Positions 47,188-56,035 are shown, numbered from the stretch's first letter. The stretch is DNA of 64,000 nucleotides from Paenirhodobacter hankyongi (GCF_003664585.1 NZ_RCHI01000013.1:55028-119027), one strand, 5' to 3'. A program made the numbers and translations. Notes: a model not told the origin generated them from the sequence alone.

Positions 47188-48372
47188 ATGAACGACGTTA
47201 CCGCAGCCGCCCTCGCCCCGGCGCTTTTCACGCTGACCACGGGGCCGGTGAACTGCTATCCCGAGGTGCTTTCCGCCATCGCGAAGCCGGTGCTCTACGA
47301 TTACGACCCGGCCTTCCTCGCCTTTTACGAGGCGACCGTGCTGAAGCTGCAAAAAGCCCTTCGAATCCAGACGGTTCCGGTGATCTTGCAGGGCGAGCCG
47401 GTGCTTGGGCTCGAGGCCGCGGCGGCCTCGCTGGTGGCGCCGGTGGATGTGGTGCTGAACCTCGTTTCGGGGGTCTATGGCGCGGGCTACGGCGAATGGC
47501 TGAAGCCGCGGGCGGGCAGCTTCCACGAGATCCGCGTGGCCTATGACGAGGTCATCGACCCGGCCGCGGTGGCGGCCTTCCTCGACGCCCACCCCGAGGT
47601 GACCCTGGTCGCGATCTGTCATCACGACACCCCTTCTGGCACGCTCAACCCGATCGAGGAAATCGGTCGCGTGGTTCGCGCGCATGGGGCGCTTTACGTC
47701 GTCGACTCGGTCTCGGCCTGGGCCGGGGTCGAGATGGATCTCGATGCGGTCGGCGCCGACCTGCTGGTGACCGGGCCGAACAAGTGCCTCGGCTGCCCGC
47801 CGGCGCTGTCGATCCTGGCGGTGTCGGACCGGGCCTGGGCGAAGATGGAGACGAACCCGGCGGCGCCGCGCGCCTCGATGCTGTCGATCCTCGACTGGAA
47901 AGAGGCGTGGCGGAAGGAAAACCCCTTCCCGTTCACCCCCTCGGTGGCCGAGATCAACGCGCTCGATGCCGGGCTTGACCGCTATCTGGGCGAGGGGCCC
48001 GAGGCGGTCTGGGCCCGGCACGCGACCACCGCGGCGGCGATGCGCGCGGGGGTTCTGGCGATGGGGCTCGAGCTGTGGGCGGCGCGGCCCGCGATCGCCT
48101 CGCCGACCTGCACCGCGGTGAAGCTGCCCGCGGGCGTCGACGAGACCGCGCTGCGCACCCTGATGAAGCGCCGCTATGGCGTGGTGATCTCGTCGGGGCG
48201 GGCCGAGACCTTCAACCGGCTGGTGCGGATCGGGCACATGGGGCCGACGGCGCATCCGCTCTATGCCGTGGTGGCGCTGACCGCGCTTGGCGGCGCGATG
48301 GCCGAGCTGACCGGGCGCGCGATCGACATCGGCGCCGGCGTCGCGGCGGCCGAGGCGGTGATCCGGGGCTGA
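47188..48372 (+). CDS. Pyridoxamine--pyruvate transaminase
   Basis: 394 aa, fold type I. Moves the amino group of pyridoxamine to pyruvate, giving pyridoxal and L-alanine; a step of vitamin B6 breakdown in Mesorhizobium. The chain follows that enzyme block by block as I remember it: LTTGPVNCYPEVL, LYDYDPAFLAFYE, LQGEPVLGLEAAAASLVAP, NLVSGVYGAGYGEW, CHHDTPSGTLNPIEEIG, VTGPNKCLGCPPALS with the active-site Lys, RASMLSILDW, FPFTPSVAEIN, and SGRAETFNRLVRIGHMGPTA with both substrate-binding arginines. Serine-glyoxylate-type aminotransferases are the nearest alternative. AGGGACC precedes ATG 47188. Confidence 0.88.
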   Translation: MNDVTAAALAPALFTLTTGPVNCYPEVLSAIAKPVLYDYDPAFLAFYEATVLKLQKALRIQTVPVILQGEPVLGLEAAAASLVAPVDVVLNLVSGVYGAGYGEWLKPRAGSFHEIRVAYDEVIDPAAVAAFLDAHPEVTLVAICHHDTPSGTLNPIEEIGRVVRAHGALYVVDSVSAWAGVEMDLDAVGADLLVTGPNKCLGCPPALSILAVSDRAWAKMETNPAAPRASMLSILDWKEAWRKENPFPFTPSVAEINALDAGLDRYLGEGPEAVWARHATTAAAMRAGVLAMGLELWAARPAIASPTCTAVKLPAGVDETALRTLMKRRYGVVISSGRAETFNRLVRIGHMGPTAHPLYAVVALTALGGAMAELTGRAIDIGAGVAAAEAVIRG

Positions 48373-48406
48373 GCCCCGGGTTTCCCCCGCCACCGGCACG
48401 AACGGC

Positions 48407-48434
48407 AAAGGCGGCCCTGACGGGCCGCCTTTTT
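48407..48434. terminator. Bidirectional rho-independent terminator
   Basis: AAAGGCGGCCC pairs perfectly with GGGCCGCCTTT around TGAC (11 pairs), with a T-run to 48434 and an A-run on the left. It separates the convergent transaminase gene and the HpaB-to-NicX operon. Confidence 0.9.
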
Positions 48435-48460
48435 CCGGTCGGGAGGGCAGGGCCGCGGGG

Positions 48461-49492
48461 TCAGCCATGCACCACCCGGCCATCGACCGTCATCGCCACG
48501 CCATCGAGCGAGACCGAGCAGCCGCGCAACGGGATATCGAGGTGGCAGGGCGTGTCGCGGTGGCCGCCGGCCTCGGTGTTCGGGCCGGTGGAGAACAGGA
48601 AATTGCCCTCGTAACAGCGGCTGTCCATGCTGAGCGCCGCCTCGCGGTCGTAAAGGCCGAGCGTGGTCCAGCTGGCCCGATGCTCGAGCCCCCAGCCGAC
48701 ATGGGCCATGTAATAGGCGTCGGGATCGCGGAAGGTCTCCATGAAGCTGCGGATGTATTCCGCGGTTACCCCACCCTCGATCCGCGTCACGATGCCCTTC
48801 TCGACGGTGAAGACCGTTCGGTCGGTGGCATAGCGCTTGAACGGCAACAGGATGTCGCCCGCGTCGATCACGATCTGGCCCTCGGCCGAGCCCTCGTCGG
48901 GCCAGCGCGCGATCATGCAGCTCGGCCAGTGGTCCCAGCGGCCGGGCTCGTCGGCCAGGCCGAACTGTTCCAGCACCGGATACTGGCCGAGGCGGCAGCG
49001 GAAATCGGTGCCGGCCTTCGAGGTCACGGTCATCTCGCGCGCCTGGCCCATGAAGACGCTGGCGCGCTTGACCTTGTCCTTCGCCTCGGGCGTCGGGATC
49101 ATCCGCAGCATGGTCTCGGGCGGCTCGACGGCGAGCAGCATCCGGGTGCCGGTCTTCAGGATCTGTTCCTGCTCGGGCGAGAACAGCATCTGCATCGTGT
49201 CGATCACCAGATCGGCGGCCTTCAGCGCGGCGAGCGCCGCGGTGTTGAAGGCGAGGGGGGTCTTGCCGACATAGCCCGACTTGTCGCGCGACAGCGCCTT
49301 TTCGCCGTTGATCGGCGGCAGGTTGATCATCGTCAGCACGCCGCCGAGCAGGCCGATGGCGATGCGCGCGCAATTCACGATCTGCATGTTGCTGTCGTCC
49401 GAGGTCAGGATTGCCACCTGTTCCCCGGGCTGCAGCCGGCATTGTTCCAGCACGTCCTTCCAGGCAATGACGAAATCGGCGTCGCTGATCAT
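48461..49492 (-). CDS. nicX: 2,5-dihydroxypyridine 5,6-dioxygenase family (NicX)
   Basis: 343 aa, aminopeptidase-T-like fold. NicX opens 2,5-dihydroxypyridine to N-formylmaleamate using Fe(II) and oxygen. Shared blocks with Pseudomonas NicX, from memory: VIDTMQMLFSPEQEQILKTG, LLAVEPPETMLRMIPT, GQYPVLEQFGLADEPGRWDH, DAGDILLPFKRYAT and FLFSTGPNTEAGG. The Fe ligands fall in register: His264 (HVGWGL), His317 and Asp319 (CHLDIPL). AGGAGAACACC precedes ATG 49492. It is the last gene of the seven-gene leftward operon. The true substrate here may be a substituted dihydroxypyridine. Confidence 0.88.
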   Translation of the reverse strand: MISDADFVIAWKDVLEQCRLQPGEQVAILTSDDSNMQIVNCARIAIGLLGGVLTMINLPPINGEKALSRDKSGYVGKTPLAFNTAALAALKAADLVIDTMQMLFSPEQEQILKTGTRMLLAVEPPETMLRMIPTPEAKDKVKRASVFMGQAREMTVTSKAGTDFRCRLGQYPVLEQFGLADEPGRWDHWPSCMIARWPDEGSAEGQIVIDAGDILLPFKRYATDRTVFTVEKGIVTRIEGGVTAEYIRSFMETFRDPDAYYMAHVGWGLEHRASWTTLGLYDREAALSMDSRCYEGNFLFSTGPNTEAGGHRDTPCHLDIPLRGCSVSLDGVAMTVDGRVVHG

Positions 49493-49508
49493 GGTGTTCT
49501 CCTGTCGG

Positions 49509-50027
49509 TTAGCGGCGGGCGCCGAGGCGGTGGAAACCGCGGTTGAAATGCAGAAGCGGGGTGCGGTCGGGATCGATCGCCACCTCCTCGACCTGCCCGA
49601 TGAAGATGGAATGGCTGCCGGCGACATGGCAGGCCGCCACCGAGCACGAGATCGCCGCCTGTGCATAGGCATAGGCGGGCGCGCCCGAGGCGGTCTCGAC
49701 CCATTCGAAGCCCTCGAACTGGTCGGCGCCGGTCTTGCCGGTCATGCCGGCGAAGCTGGCCGCGACATCGGTCGCGTCCTCGCACAGCACGTTGACGCAG
49801 AAATGCCCCGCGCGGGTGATCGCCTCGTGCGCGGCGCCGCCGCGGTTGATGCAGACGAGCACCGTGGGCGGCTCCATCGTGACCGAGGTGAAGGCGGTGG
49901 CGGTGATGCCGCGCCGCGCGGCGCCGCGCCCGGCGGTGATCACCGTCACGCTGCTCGCCACATGGCGCATCGCCGCTTTCAGCCCTTCGGCGACATCGGG
50001 GCGCGGATAGAGCATCGGCATGGTCAT
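49509..50027 (-). CDS. Flavin reductase (HpaC type)
   Basis: 172 aa. Uses NAD(P)H to make free FADH2 or FMNH2 for a partner oxygenase. LKAAMRHVASSVTVITAGRG, GITATAFTSVTMEPPTVLVC and HFCVNVLCEDATDVAASFAG are the usual blocks of the FMN-reductase-like split-barrel family, and GSHSIFIGQVEEVAID closes it. The obvious partner is the HpaB-type monooxygenase that opens this operon. Its start overlaps the AbrB gene stop by four bases; it ends 16 bases before nicX starts. Confidence 0.9.
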   Translation of the reverse strand: MTMPMLYPRPDVAEGLKAAMRHVASSVTVITAGRGAARRGITATAFTSVTMEPPTVLVCINRGGAAHEAITRAGHFCVNVLCEDATDVAASFAGMTGKTGADQFEGFEWVETASGAPAYAYAQAAISCSVAACHVAGSHSIFIGQVEEVAIDPDRTPLLHFNRGFHRLGARR

Positions 50028-51130
50028 GGTCTTCTCCGGTTGGGGCGGGGGGCATGTCGGCGCCAGATCGGAAGCTGCACGAGGCGCTCGACGAGGACGG
50101 GGCCGAACAGCACCACCGCGAACATGCGCACGGTCTGGAAGGCCAGAACGGCGGCGACATTCGCCTTGGTGGCGATGGCGACGAGGGCGACGGTCTCGAT
50201 CGAGCCGGGCGCGGTGGCGAGCAGCGCGGTCTTCAGATCAAGCCCGGTGATGGTCATCAGCAGCAGCCCGAAGCCCGCGCTGACGAGGATCAGCGCCGCG
50301 GTGGCGGCGAGCACCGCGGGCAGCAGGCGCAGCACATGGCCGAGCACGCCGCGGGTGAACTTCAGCCCGACCTCGAGCCCGATCACCCCGAAGGTGGCGA
50401 GGATCACCGGCTGCGGCAGGGCGAGGTGCATCCAGCCGCCGGCCTCGATCACCGCGGCGACGATCATCGGGATCAGCATGCCGGCGGCGGGCAGGGCGCG
50501 CAGCCGCACCGCGACCAGCGCCCCGGCGGCGATCGCCATCGCGACGACGGGCGACAGCGGGCTGACCGGGCGCGCGGCGCGCGCGGCGACCTCGACCGAG
50601 GGCAGCACGCTGGCCAGCAGCGCGACCGAGACGATCACCGCGGCAAGCCGCACGTATTGCATCAGCGCGACGATGCGGGCGTCGGCGCCGCGCTCGGTGG
50701 CGATCACCACCATCGCGCCCGACATCCCCGGCAGGCTGCCATAGACGGCGACGTCCTCGTCGATGCCGGTCAACCGGTTCATCGCCCAGCCGATGGCGAA
50801 TGCCGCCATCAGCGTCAGCGCCGTCATCAGCAGCAAAAGCGGCCAGTCGTGCGCCATGTCGACCAGGATCGCGGGGGTCATCGAGGAGGCGATGAACACC
50901 CCCGCGGCGCCCTGCGCCAGCAGATAGGCCGGGCGCGGCACCCGCAGCGGACTGCCCGAGGCACCGAACAGGATGCCCGCGACCAGCGCCCCCAGAAGCG
51001 GCGCGGCGGGAAAGCGGATCAGCGCGAGCAGCGCGGCAAGCACTCCTGCCGTCGCCAGCAGCGCCAGCCATTGCAGCGCGCCGCGCCGGCGCACGGCAGG
51101 GCGCGCCTCGGGTTGGAAGGGAGCGGTCAT
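50024..51130 (-). CDS. AbrB-family (ammonia-monooxygenase-type) membrane protein
   Basis: 368 aa with about ten to eleven helices in two repeats. FPAAPLLGALVAGILFGASG and the second-half MIVAAVIEAGGWMHLALPQP, with GSLPGMSGAMVVIATERGAD in the middle, match the duplicated AbrB membrane domain, whose members were linked to regulation in E. coli but look like transporters. Its place between an amidase and a flavin reductase, with four-base overlaps on both sides, points to import of the substrate or export of a product of this pathway. Confidence 0.8.
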   Translation of the reverse strand: MTAPFQPEARPAVRRRGALQWLALLATAGVLAALLALIRFPAAPLLGALVAGILFGASGSPLRVPRPAYLLAQGAAGVFIASSMTPAILVDMAHDWPLLLLMTALTLMAAFAIGWAMNRLTGIDEDVAVYGSLPGMSGAMVVIATERGADARIVALMQYVRLAAVIVSVALLASVLPSVEVAARAARPVSPLSPVVAMAIAAGALVAVRLRALPAAGMLIPMIVAAVIEAGGWMHLALPQPVILATFGVIGLEVGLKFTRGVLGHVLRLLPAVLAATAALILVSAGFGLLLMTITGLDLKTALLATAPGSIETVALVAIATKANVAAVLAFQTVRMFAVVLFGPVLVERLVQLPIWRRHAPRPNRRRP

Positions 51131-52422
51131 CGGATCCCCTTCGGCGCGTCGAGGCAGGCCTCGATCCAGGCGGCGGCGGCGAGCGTGCGGGCGTCCTCGC
51201 CCTTGCGGCCGATCACCTGCACGCCGACCGGCAGGCCGCCCGACACGATCGCGGGCAGGCTGAGCGCGGGCATCTGCAGCAGCGTCCAGGGGGTGTTGAA
51301 GGCGGGTGCGCCGGTCGAGGCAAGCCCCTCGGGCGCGGGGCCGGGCGCGGCCGGCGCAAGCAGCACGTCCACCCCCTCGATCGCCGCGGCCAGCGCCGCG
51401 CGCTGTGCCGGCAGGGCGGCGCGGGCGGCGTCATAGGCGGGGGCGTCGATCTGCGCCTTCTCGGTCAGGAAGGCGCGGGTGACCGGGGTCAGCGCCTCCC
51501 ACAGCGGGCCGCGTTCATGGGCGAGCGCACGCGTCACCTCCCAGCCCATCACCGCGGCATGAAGCGCATGGGTGGCGATGAAATCGGCCGGCACGGCGAT
51601 CTCGGTCACCTGCCCGCCCGCCGCCTCGATCCGGGCGCGGGCGTGCTCAAGCGCGGCGAGCGTGCCGGGTTCGGCGGCGTCGAAGGGCGGGGTGCGGAAG
51701 AGACCCACACGCGGCGCACTCTGCGGCAGCTCGCGCAGCGCAAGCCCGGGCCGGCCGGCGAGCACCGAGGCGATCAGCGCGGCGTCCCGCACCGAACGGG
51801 TGATCAGGCCGAGCGTGTCGAGCGTGTGCGCCAGCACCTTGATCTCGGCCGCCTCCAGCAGGCCGATGGTCGGCTTGTAGCCGACCACGCCGCAATAGGA
51901 GGCCGGGCGGATGACCGAGCCCGCGGTCTGCGTGCCAAAGCCCATCAGCGCCATCCCCGCCGCCACCGCGGCGCAGGACCCCGAGGACGAGCCGCCGGGC
52001 GTATGCGCCGGGTTCCAGGGGTTGCGGGTCTTGCCCGGGCTCGCCATGGCGAATTCGGTCGAGACGGTCTTGCCGAGGATCAGCGCGCCCGCGGCCTTGG
52101 CCTGCACCACGCAGGGCGCATCCCAGGCGGGGCGGAAGCCGGCATAGGCGGCGCTGCCATAGCCCGTCGGCATGTCGCAGGTGTCGATCACGTCCTTGAC
52201 CCCGACCGGCAGCGCGGCCAAGGGGCCCGCCGTGCCCGCGGCATCGCGCCGGTCGGCGGCGTCGCGCACCAGCTGCGGATCGTGGAAGGCCCAGGCCTCG
52301 ACCTCGGGCTCGCGGGTGGCGATGCGTTCGAGATAGGCCTCGGCCACGGCGCGGTGGCTGAGCCGGCAGGCGGTGACCTCGGCGATCAGGTCGGTGGCGT
52401 CGAGCGCGAGGATATCGGTCAT
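51127..52422 (-). CDS. Amidase (amidase signature family), second in operon
   Basis: 431 aa. Ser-cisSer-Lys hydrolase: Lys76 (LPVGVKDVID), cis-Ser145 (TPGGSSSGSCAAVAAG) and nucleophile Ser169 (GFGTQTAGSVIRPAS) have the usual 24-residue Ser spacing. Shorter than most family members. It overlaps the previous amidase and the AbrB gene by four bases each. In context it may hydrolyse the amide left after ring opening (a maleamate-like compound), replacing NicF, which is of a different family. GatA-like activity is unlikely without GatB/GatC. Confidence 0.87.
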   Translation of the reverse strand: MTDILALDATDLIAEVTACRLSHRAVAEAYLERIATREPEVEAWAFHDPQLVRDAADRRDAAGTAGPLAALPVGVKDVIDTCDMPTGYGSAAYAGFRPAWDAPCVVQAKAAGALILGKTVSTEFAMASPGKTRNPWNPAHTPGGSSSGSCAAVAAGMALMGFGTQTAGSVIRPASYCGVVGYKPTIGLLEAAEIKVLAHTLDTLGLITRSVRDAALIASVLAGRPGLALRELPQSAPRVGLFRTPPFDAAEPGTLAALEHARARIEAAGGQVTEIAVPADFIATHALHAAVMGWEVTRALAHERGPLWEALTPVTRAFLTEKAQIDAPAYDAARAALPAQRAALAAAIEGVDVLLAPAAPGPAPEGLASTGAPAFNTPWTLLQMPALSLPAIVSGGLPVGVQVIGRKGEDARTLAAAAWIEACLDAPKGIR

Positions 52423-53858
52423 TTCAGGAACTCCGCAAGGTCGGGGCGCAGGCCGGCCCAGGGGGCGGCGCGCTCGATCTGGCCGGCAAGCGCGAACAGC
52501 AGGTTCTCGCCGCCAAGCGCCGCGCCGAACTGCACGCCGATCGGCAGCCCCTCGCGCGACAGGCCGAAGGGCACCGACATCGCCGGGAAGCCCGAGGCGT
52601 TGAAGGCGCAGGTGAAGGGGCTGTGCGCCCAGAACCGGTCATAGAAGGCGTCGAGGCCGGGGGGCGTGCTCGCCATCTCGCCGATCTTCGGGGCAAGCTC
52701 GGCCGTCGCGGGCGACATCAGCACGTCGAAGCGGGCGAAGAACCGGCCCAGATCGCGGGCGGTCTGGTGCAGCCGGTTGACCGCGGCGAGATAGTCCATG
52801 CCGCTCAGCGCAAGACCGCGGCGCACCCATTCGGCGTTGACGGGTTCCAGCTCGGCCACCGGATCGGCGAGGCCAAGGGCGCGGCCGCGGGCCAGAACGG
52901 CGGCCGCGACATTCACCCCGGGGATCACCTGCCAGGCGGTCTTGAGCGCGTGGGCGTCATAACCTGCGGTCTCGACCAGCTCGACCTGGTGGCCCAGATC
53001 CTCCATCAGCCGCGCGGCCGCCTCGGCCCGGGCGCGGATCTGCGGATCGATCACGGTGTCCAGCGGCGAGTCGAGCGTCAGCCCGATCCGCAGCGGCCGC
53101 GGGTCGGTCGCCACCGAGGCGAGGAAGCTGCCCGCGCGCGGCGGCTGAGCATAGGGGTCGCCGAGGTCGGCGCCCGCCGTCACGTCGAGCAGCGCCGCGC
53201 TGTCGCGCACCGAGCGGGTGATCGCATGCGGCGTCGACATGCCGGCGATGCCCTCGACCGCGACCGGGCCGAGCGGGTTGCGCATCCGGCTGGGCTTGAA
53301 ACCGAAGAGGCCGCAATGCGCCGCCGGCAGCCGGGTCGAGCCCGCCCCGTCCGAGCTGTTGGCACAGGGCACGATCCCCGCCGCCACCGCCGCGGCCGAG
53401 CCGCCCGACGAGCCGCCCGGCCCGTGCGCAGGGTTCCAGGGGGTGCGGGTGGGGCCGAAGGCGCGCGGCTCGGTGGCGAAGCTCAGCGCGAATTCGGGCG
53501 TGTTCGACTTGCCCAGCAGCACCAGCCCCGCGGCGCGATAGCGCGCGACGAGGGTGCAATCGGCGGCGTCGGTATTGCCGCGAAAGAGCTGCGAGCCGGT
53601 CGACATCTCCATCCTGCGCACGGCGATGCCGGTGTTCTTGACGAGAAAGGGCACGCCGGTGAAGGGGCCCTCGGGCAGGCCCGCCTCGAGATCGGCGGCG
53701 GCCAGGTCGAAATGCGCATGCACGATGGTGTTCAGCGCGGGGTCCAGCGCGGCGATGCGGGCAAGCGCGGTGTCGAGCACCTCGCGCGCGCTGACCTCGC
53801 GCGCCCGGATCAGCGCGGCCAGCGCCATGCCGTCGAGGTCGGGATACTCGCTCAGCAT
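52419..53858 (-). CDS. Amidase (amidase signature family), first in operon
   Basis: 479 aa. Complete triad: Lys74 (GVPFLVKNTGI), cis-Ser150 (GPGGSSGGSAAAVAAG) and nucleophile Ser174 (NSSDGAGSTRLPAAHCG). Longer than its partner and clearly a different branch. Likely role is removal of the N-acyl group from the ring-opened product (in the nicotinate pathway this is done by the alpha/beta-hydrolase NicD). Start ATG 53858 lies four bases after the stop of the SnoaL-like gene, with GGGTGA upstream; ATG 53879 is an alternative. Confidence 0.87.
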   Translation of the reverse strand: MLSEYPDLDGMALAALIRAREVSAREVLDTALARIAALDPALNTIVHAHFDLAAADLEAGLPEGPFTGVPFLVKNTGIAVRRMEMSTGSQLFRGNTDAADCTLVARYRAAGLVLLGKSNTPEFALSFATEPRAFGPTRTPWNPAHGPGGSSGGSAAAVAAGIVPCANSSDGAGSTRLPAAHCGLFGFKPSRMRNPLGPVAVEGIAGMSTPHAITRSVRDSAALLDVTAGADLGDPYAQPPRAGSFLASVATDPRPLRIGLTLDSPLDTVIDPQIRARAEAAARLMEDLGHQVELVETAGYDAHALKTAWQVIPGVNVAAAVLARGRALGLADPVAELEPVNAEWVRRGLALSGMDYLAAVNRLHQTARDLGRFFARFDVLMSPATAELAPKIGEMASTPPGLDAFYDRFWAHSPFTCAFNASGFPAMSVPFGLSREGLPIGVQFGAALGGENLLFALAGQIERAAPWAGLRPDLAEFLK

Positions 53859-53862
53859 CGCG

Positions 53863-54264
53863 TCACCCGATCTGGGCAAGGAAGACGTCCTTGTCCCAGT
53901 AATCTTGCGAAATCCGGATCGCGCCGTCGCGGATCAGCAGCAGGTGCATCCCCTCGATCACCACCGTGCGCGGGGCGGGGCAGGGGGCCTCGGGGCGCGG
54001 GCGGGGGGTGAAGGTGCCGCGCATCCGGTAGCGCACGGCGCGCCAGTCGGCCGAGCGGATCGGCGCCTCGGGTTCCCAGGTGACATCGGGCAGCATCCGG
54101 AAGAAGCCCGCGAGCCCCTCGGCCAGCGCCGTCTGGCCGCTGCGGCTTTGGCCCATGGCGATCTCGTCATGGCGGCCGTCGGGGGCGTAGAGCGCGGCGG
54201 CGGCCCCGGCATCATGGGCGTTGTAGGCGGCATAGAGCGCCGCCACGAGGGGATCTTCGGTCAT
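53863..54264 (-). CDS. SnoaL-like (NTF2-fold) protein
   Basis: 133 aa. VAALYAAYNAHDAGAAAALYAPDGRHDEIA is the opening of the SnoaL/NTF2-like cone (split region 7-36), with FRMLPDVTWEPEAPIRSADW and a C-terminal IEGMHLLLIRDGAIRISQDYWD. Family members act as isomerases, hydrolases, cyclases or simple binding proteins. No catalytic residues can be named. It sits between the HpaB monooxygenase and the first amidase, so it probably handles an unstable hydroxylated or ring-opened intermediate. Confidence 0.75.
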   Translation of the reverse strand: MTEDPLVAALYAAYNAHDAGAAAALYAPDGRHDEIAMGQSRSGQTALAEGLAGFFRMLPDVTWEPEAPIRSADWRAVRYRMRGTFTPRPRPEAPCPAPRTVVIEGMHLLLIRDGAIRISQDYWDKDVFLAQIG

Positions 54265-54320
54265 CTCGGGGTCTTTTCGTCTGGAAGGGGGGCCGCCGCG
54301 GCGCGGCGACCCGGAGAGCG

Positions 54321-55814
54321 TTACCAGTCCATGCCGGCGATGGTCTTCACCTGGTCGACGAAGGCCTCGCGCTTGACCTCTTCGAAGAGGCGCGCGCGCA
54401 GCCGCGGCGCGGGCGAGGAGTTGACGTTCTCGAACAGCGCCACGCGGCCGGCAAGCGCGCCCGAGGTCATGTCCCAGATGAAGTTCATCAGCAGTTCCTT
54501 CTGCATCGCGGTCACGCCGTGGCCGGGCAGCAGGTCGTTCAGGTAATGGCCGACCTCGGGGTTCTCGAAGGCGTCCTTGCCGAAGCGCATCACCAGGCCC
54601 TGGCCGCACAGCTCCTGCAGGATGTGGATGATCTTCGGATAGTTCTCGATCGAGTAGAGCCGGCCCGCGGTCAGCATCGAGACATCGGGCGTCATCACCC
54701 CGGCGGCGGTCGGTTTCGCCAGCGCCTCGGCGGCGACGACGAAGGCGCGCAGGGTCTGGGCATATTCGATCAGCTCGCCCAGCATCAGCTGCACCGCCGG
54801 GATCTTGCCGGTGCCGAGCACGTCGAGCACCATCTGCCCGGCGCCGACGAAGAGCTCGGCCTTGACCGCAAGGCGGGTCAGCACGTGCCAGTGCGCAAAG
54901 ACGCAGACCGGCCCGTACCACGACATCCCGGCCGGGTCGCCGAGGTTGAAGATCTTCTGCTTCGGCACGAAGACATTGTCGAAGATGATGAACTGGTCCG
55001 CCTCTTCGCCCAGCGAGGCGACGGGGTGGTCGAACTTGTTCGCCCCGGGCAGCGACACCATCTCGCGCGAGATCATCTTGATGCCGTCGGTGTTGATCGG
55101 CACCGCGCCCCAGACGCAGGCCTCGGGCGGGGTGGTGGTCAGGCCGCCGAGATTGGTGAAGAAGATGTCATTCGCCTGCGCCGCGATCGAGCCCACGGTC
55201 TTCGCGCCCGAGACGAAGATGCCCTCGGGCGTCGCCTTGGTCACCCGCAGGAAGGCCATCTCGGCCGCCTTCGGGTTCGAGCGGTCGGTCTGCGGCCCGG
55301 CCAGGCTTTCCGAGGCGGTCAGGTTCTGCGACCGGCCGTGTTCCATGTAGGCTTCGATGTTCTCGACGAAATCGGGGTCACAGCCCTCGATCATCGATTT
55401 CTTGTCCTTGAAGGCCTCGCGATGCGCCATCAGGCCGGCGACGATCGCGGGCGACAGATCCGGCGGCCGGCCGAAGGTGCCTGCGGTCTTCAGGCTGGTG
55501 TATTCGATCATCTTGCGCCGCGCGGCCAGTTCCTCGGGCGAATGCGGCACCTGCCAGGCGCGGCTGACGAGCTCGCCGCTCGCCGGCTCGACATAGGTCG
55601 TGGCCTCGGCGAATTCGGGCTTGAACTGGTCATCGAACATCGAGGCGATCAGCTCGACGCCGGCGGCCAGCGCCGGTTCGTCGGTGACCTTGTCGAGCTT
55701 GCGCCCGCCGATCCAGATCTGCCGGCCGTCATCGAGCGTCGCCTTGAACTCGGCGCCGGTCTTGAGGCGATGCACGGGCGTGGCGGCCGCTGCCGTCTTG
55801 TGTTGCACAGTCAT
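54321..55814 (-). CDS. HpaB-family FADH2-dependent aromatic monooxygenase
   Basis: 497 aa. 4-hydroxyphenylacetate 3-hydroxylase-type oxygenase component. Blocks: ALAAGVELIASMFDDQF, HRLKTGAEFKATLDDGRQIW, SESLAGPQTDRSNPKAAEMA, GIFVSGAKTVGSIAAQANDI, GAVPINTDGIKMISREMVSL, EEADQFIIFDNVFVPKQKIF and LCGQGLVMRFGKDAFENPEV. It needs reduced flavin from the HpaC-type reductase five genes downstream. Given NicX in the same operon, hydroxylation of a 3-hydroxypyridine ring opposite the existing OH is the likely role. AGGAGACCCC precedes ATG 55814; first gene of the operon. Confidence 0.88.
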   Translation of the reverse strand: MTVQHKTAAAATPVHRLKTGAEFKATLDDGRQIWIGGRKLDKVTDEPALAAGVELIASMFDDQFKPEFAEATTYVEPASGELVSRAWQVPHSPEELAARRKMIEYTSLKTAGTFGRPPDLSPAIVAGLMAHREAFKDKKSMIEGCDPDFVENIEAYMEHGRSQNLTASESLAGPQTDRSNPKAAEMAFLRVTKATPEGIFVSGAKTVGSIAAQANDIFFTNLGGLTTTPPEACVWGAVPINTDGIKMISREMVSLPGANKFDHPVASLGEEADQFIIFDNVFVPKQKIFNLGDPAGMSWYGPVCVFAHWHVLTRLAVKAELFVGAGQMVLDVLGTGKIPAVQLMLGELIEYAQTLRAFVVAAEALAKPTAAGVMTPDVSMLTAGRLYSIENYPKIIHILQELCGQGLVMRFGKDAFENPEVGHYLNDLLPGHGVTAMQKELLMNFIWDMTSGALAGRVALFENVNSSPAPRLRARLFEEVKREAFVDQVKTIAGMDW

Positions 55815-55919
55815 GGGGTCTCCTGAACCTTCCTGTCGGTGGACCGAAGTCCGCTGCGAGCCTTCTGTCCGTGCCAGAAGCCGGTCGAGTCTCGTCATAC
55901 CGGAAGGCTATGGTCGATG

Positions 55920-55951
55920 AACCATTCTATGCAACCAAAAAGAATGGTTGC
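55920..55951. promoter_or_regulatory. Operator-like overlapping inverted repeats
   Basis: GCAACCA (55931-55937) and TGGTTGC (55945-55951) form a perfect 7-7-7 repeat. AACCATTCT (55920-55928) and AGAATGGTT (55941-55949) form a second perfect dyad that shares its right arm. It lies 106 bases before the HpaB start and uses the same half-site as the 47.0 kb promoter. Confidence 0.65.
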
Positions 55952-56035
55952 GGCGAAAAAGACGGGGACGGGGTTTGTGGCGGCGGTCGACTCGCCGGAA
56001 AATAGGCATCTGCGATTCGCTGTTTGCGCAAAAAT

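Noticed and set aside
47188..48372. Serine-glyoxylate aminotransferase
   Set aside because: Same fold, but the block order and the SGR-x8-R substrate motif fit pyridoxamine-pyruvate transaminase better.
54321..55814. True 4-hydroxyphenylacetate hydroxylase
   Set aside because: No homoprotocatechuate pathway genes (HpaD, E, F, G, H type) lie nearby; the operon instead holds NicX and amidases.
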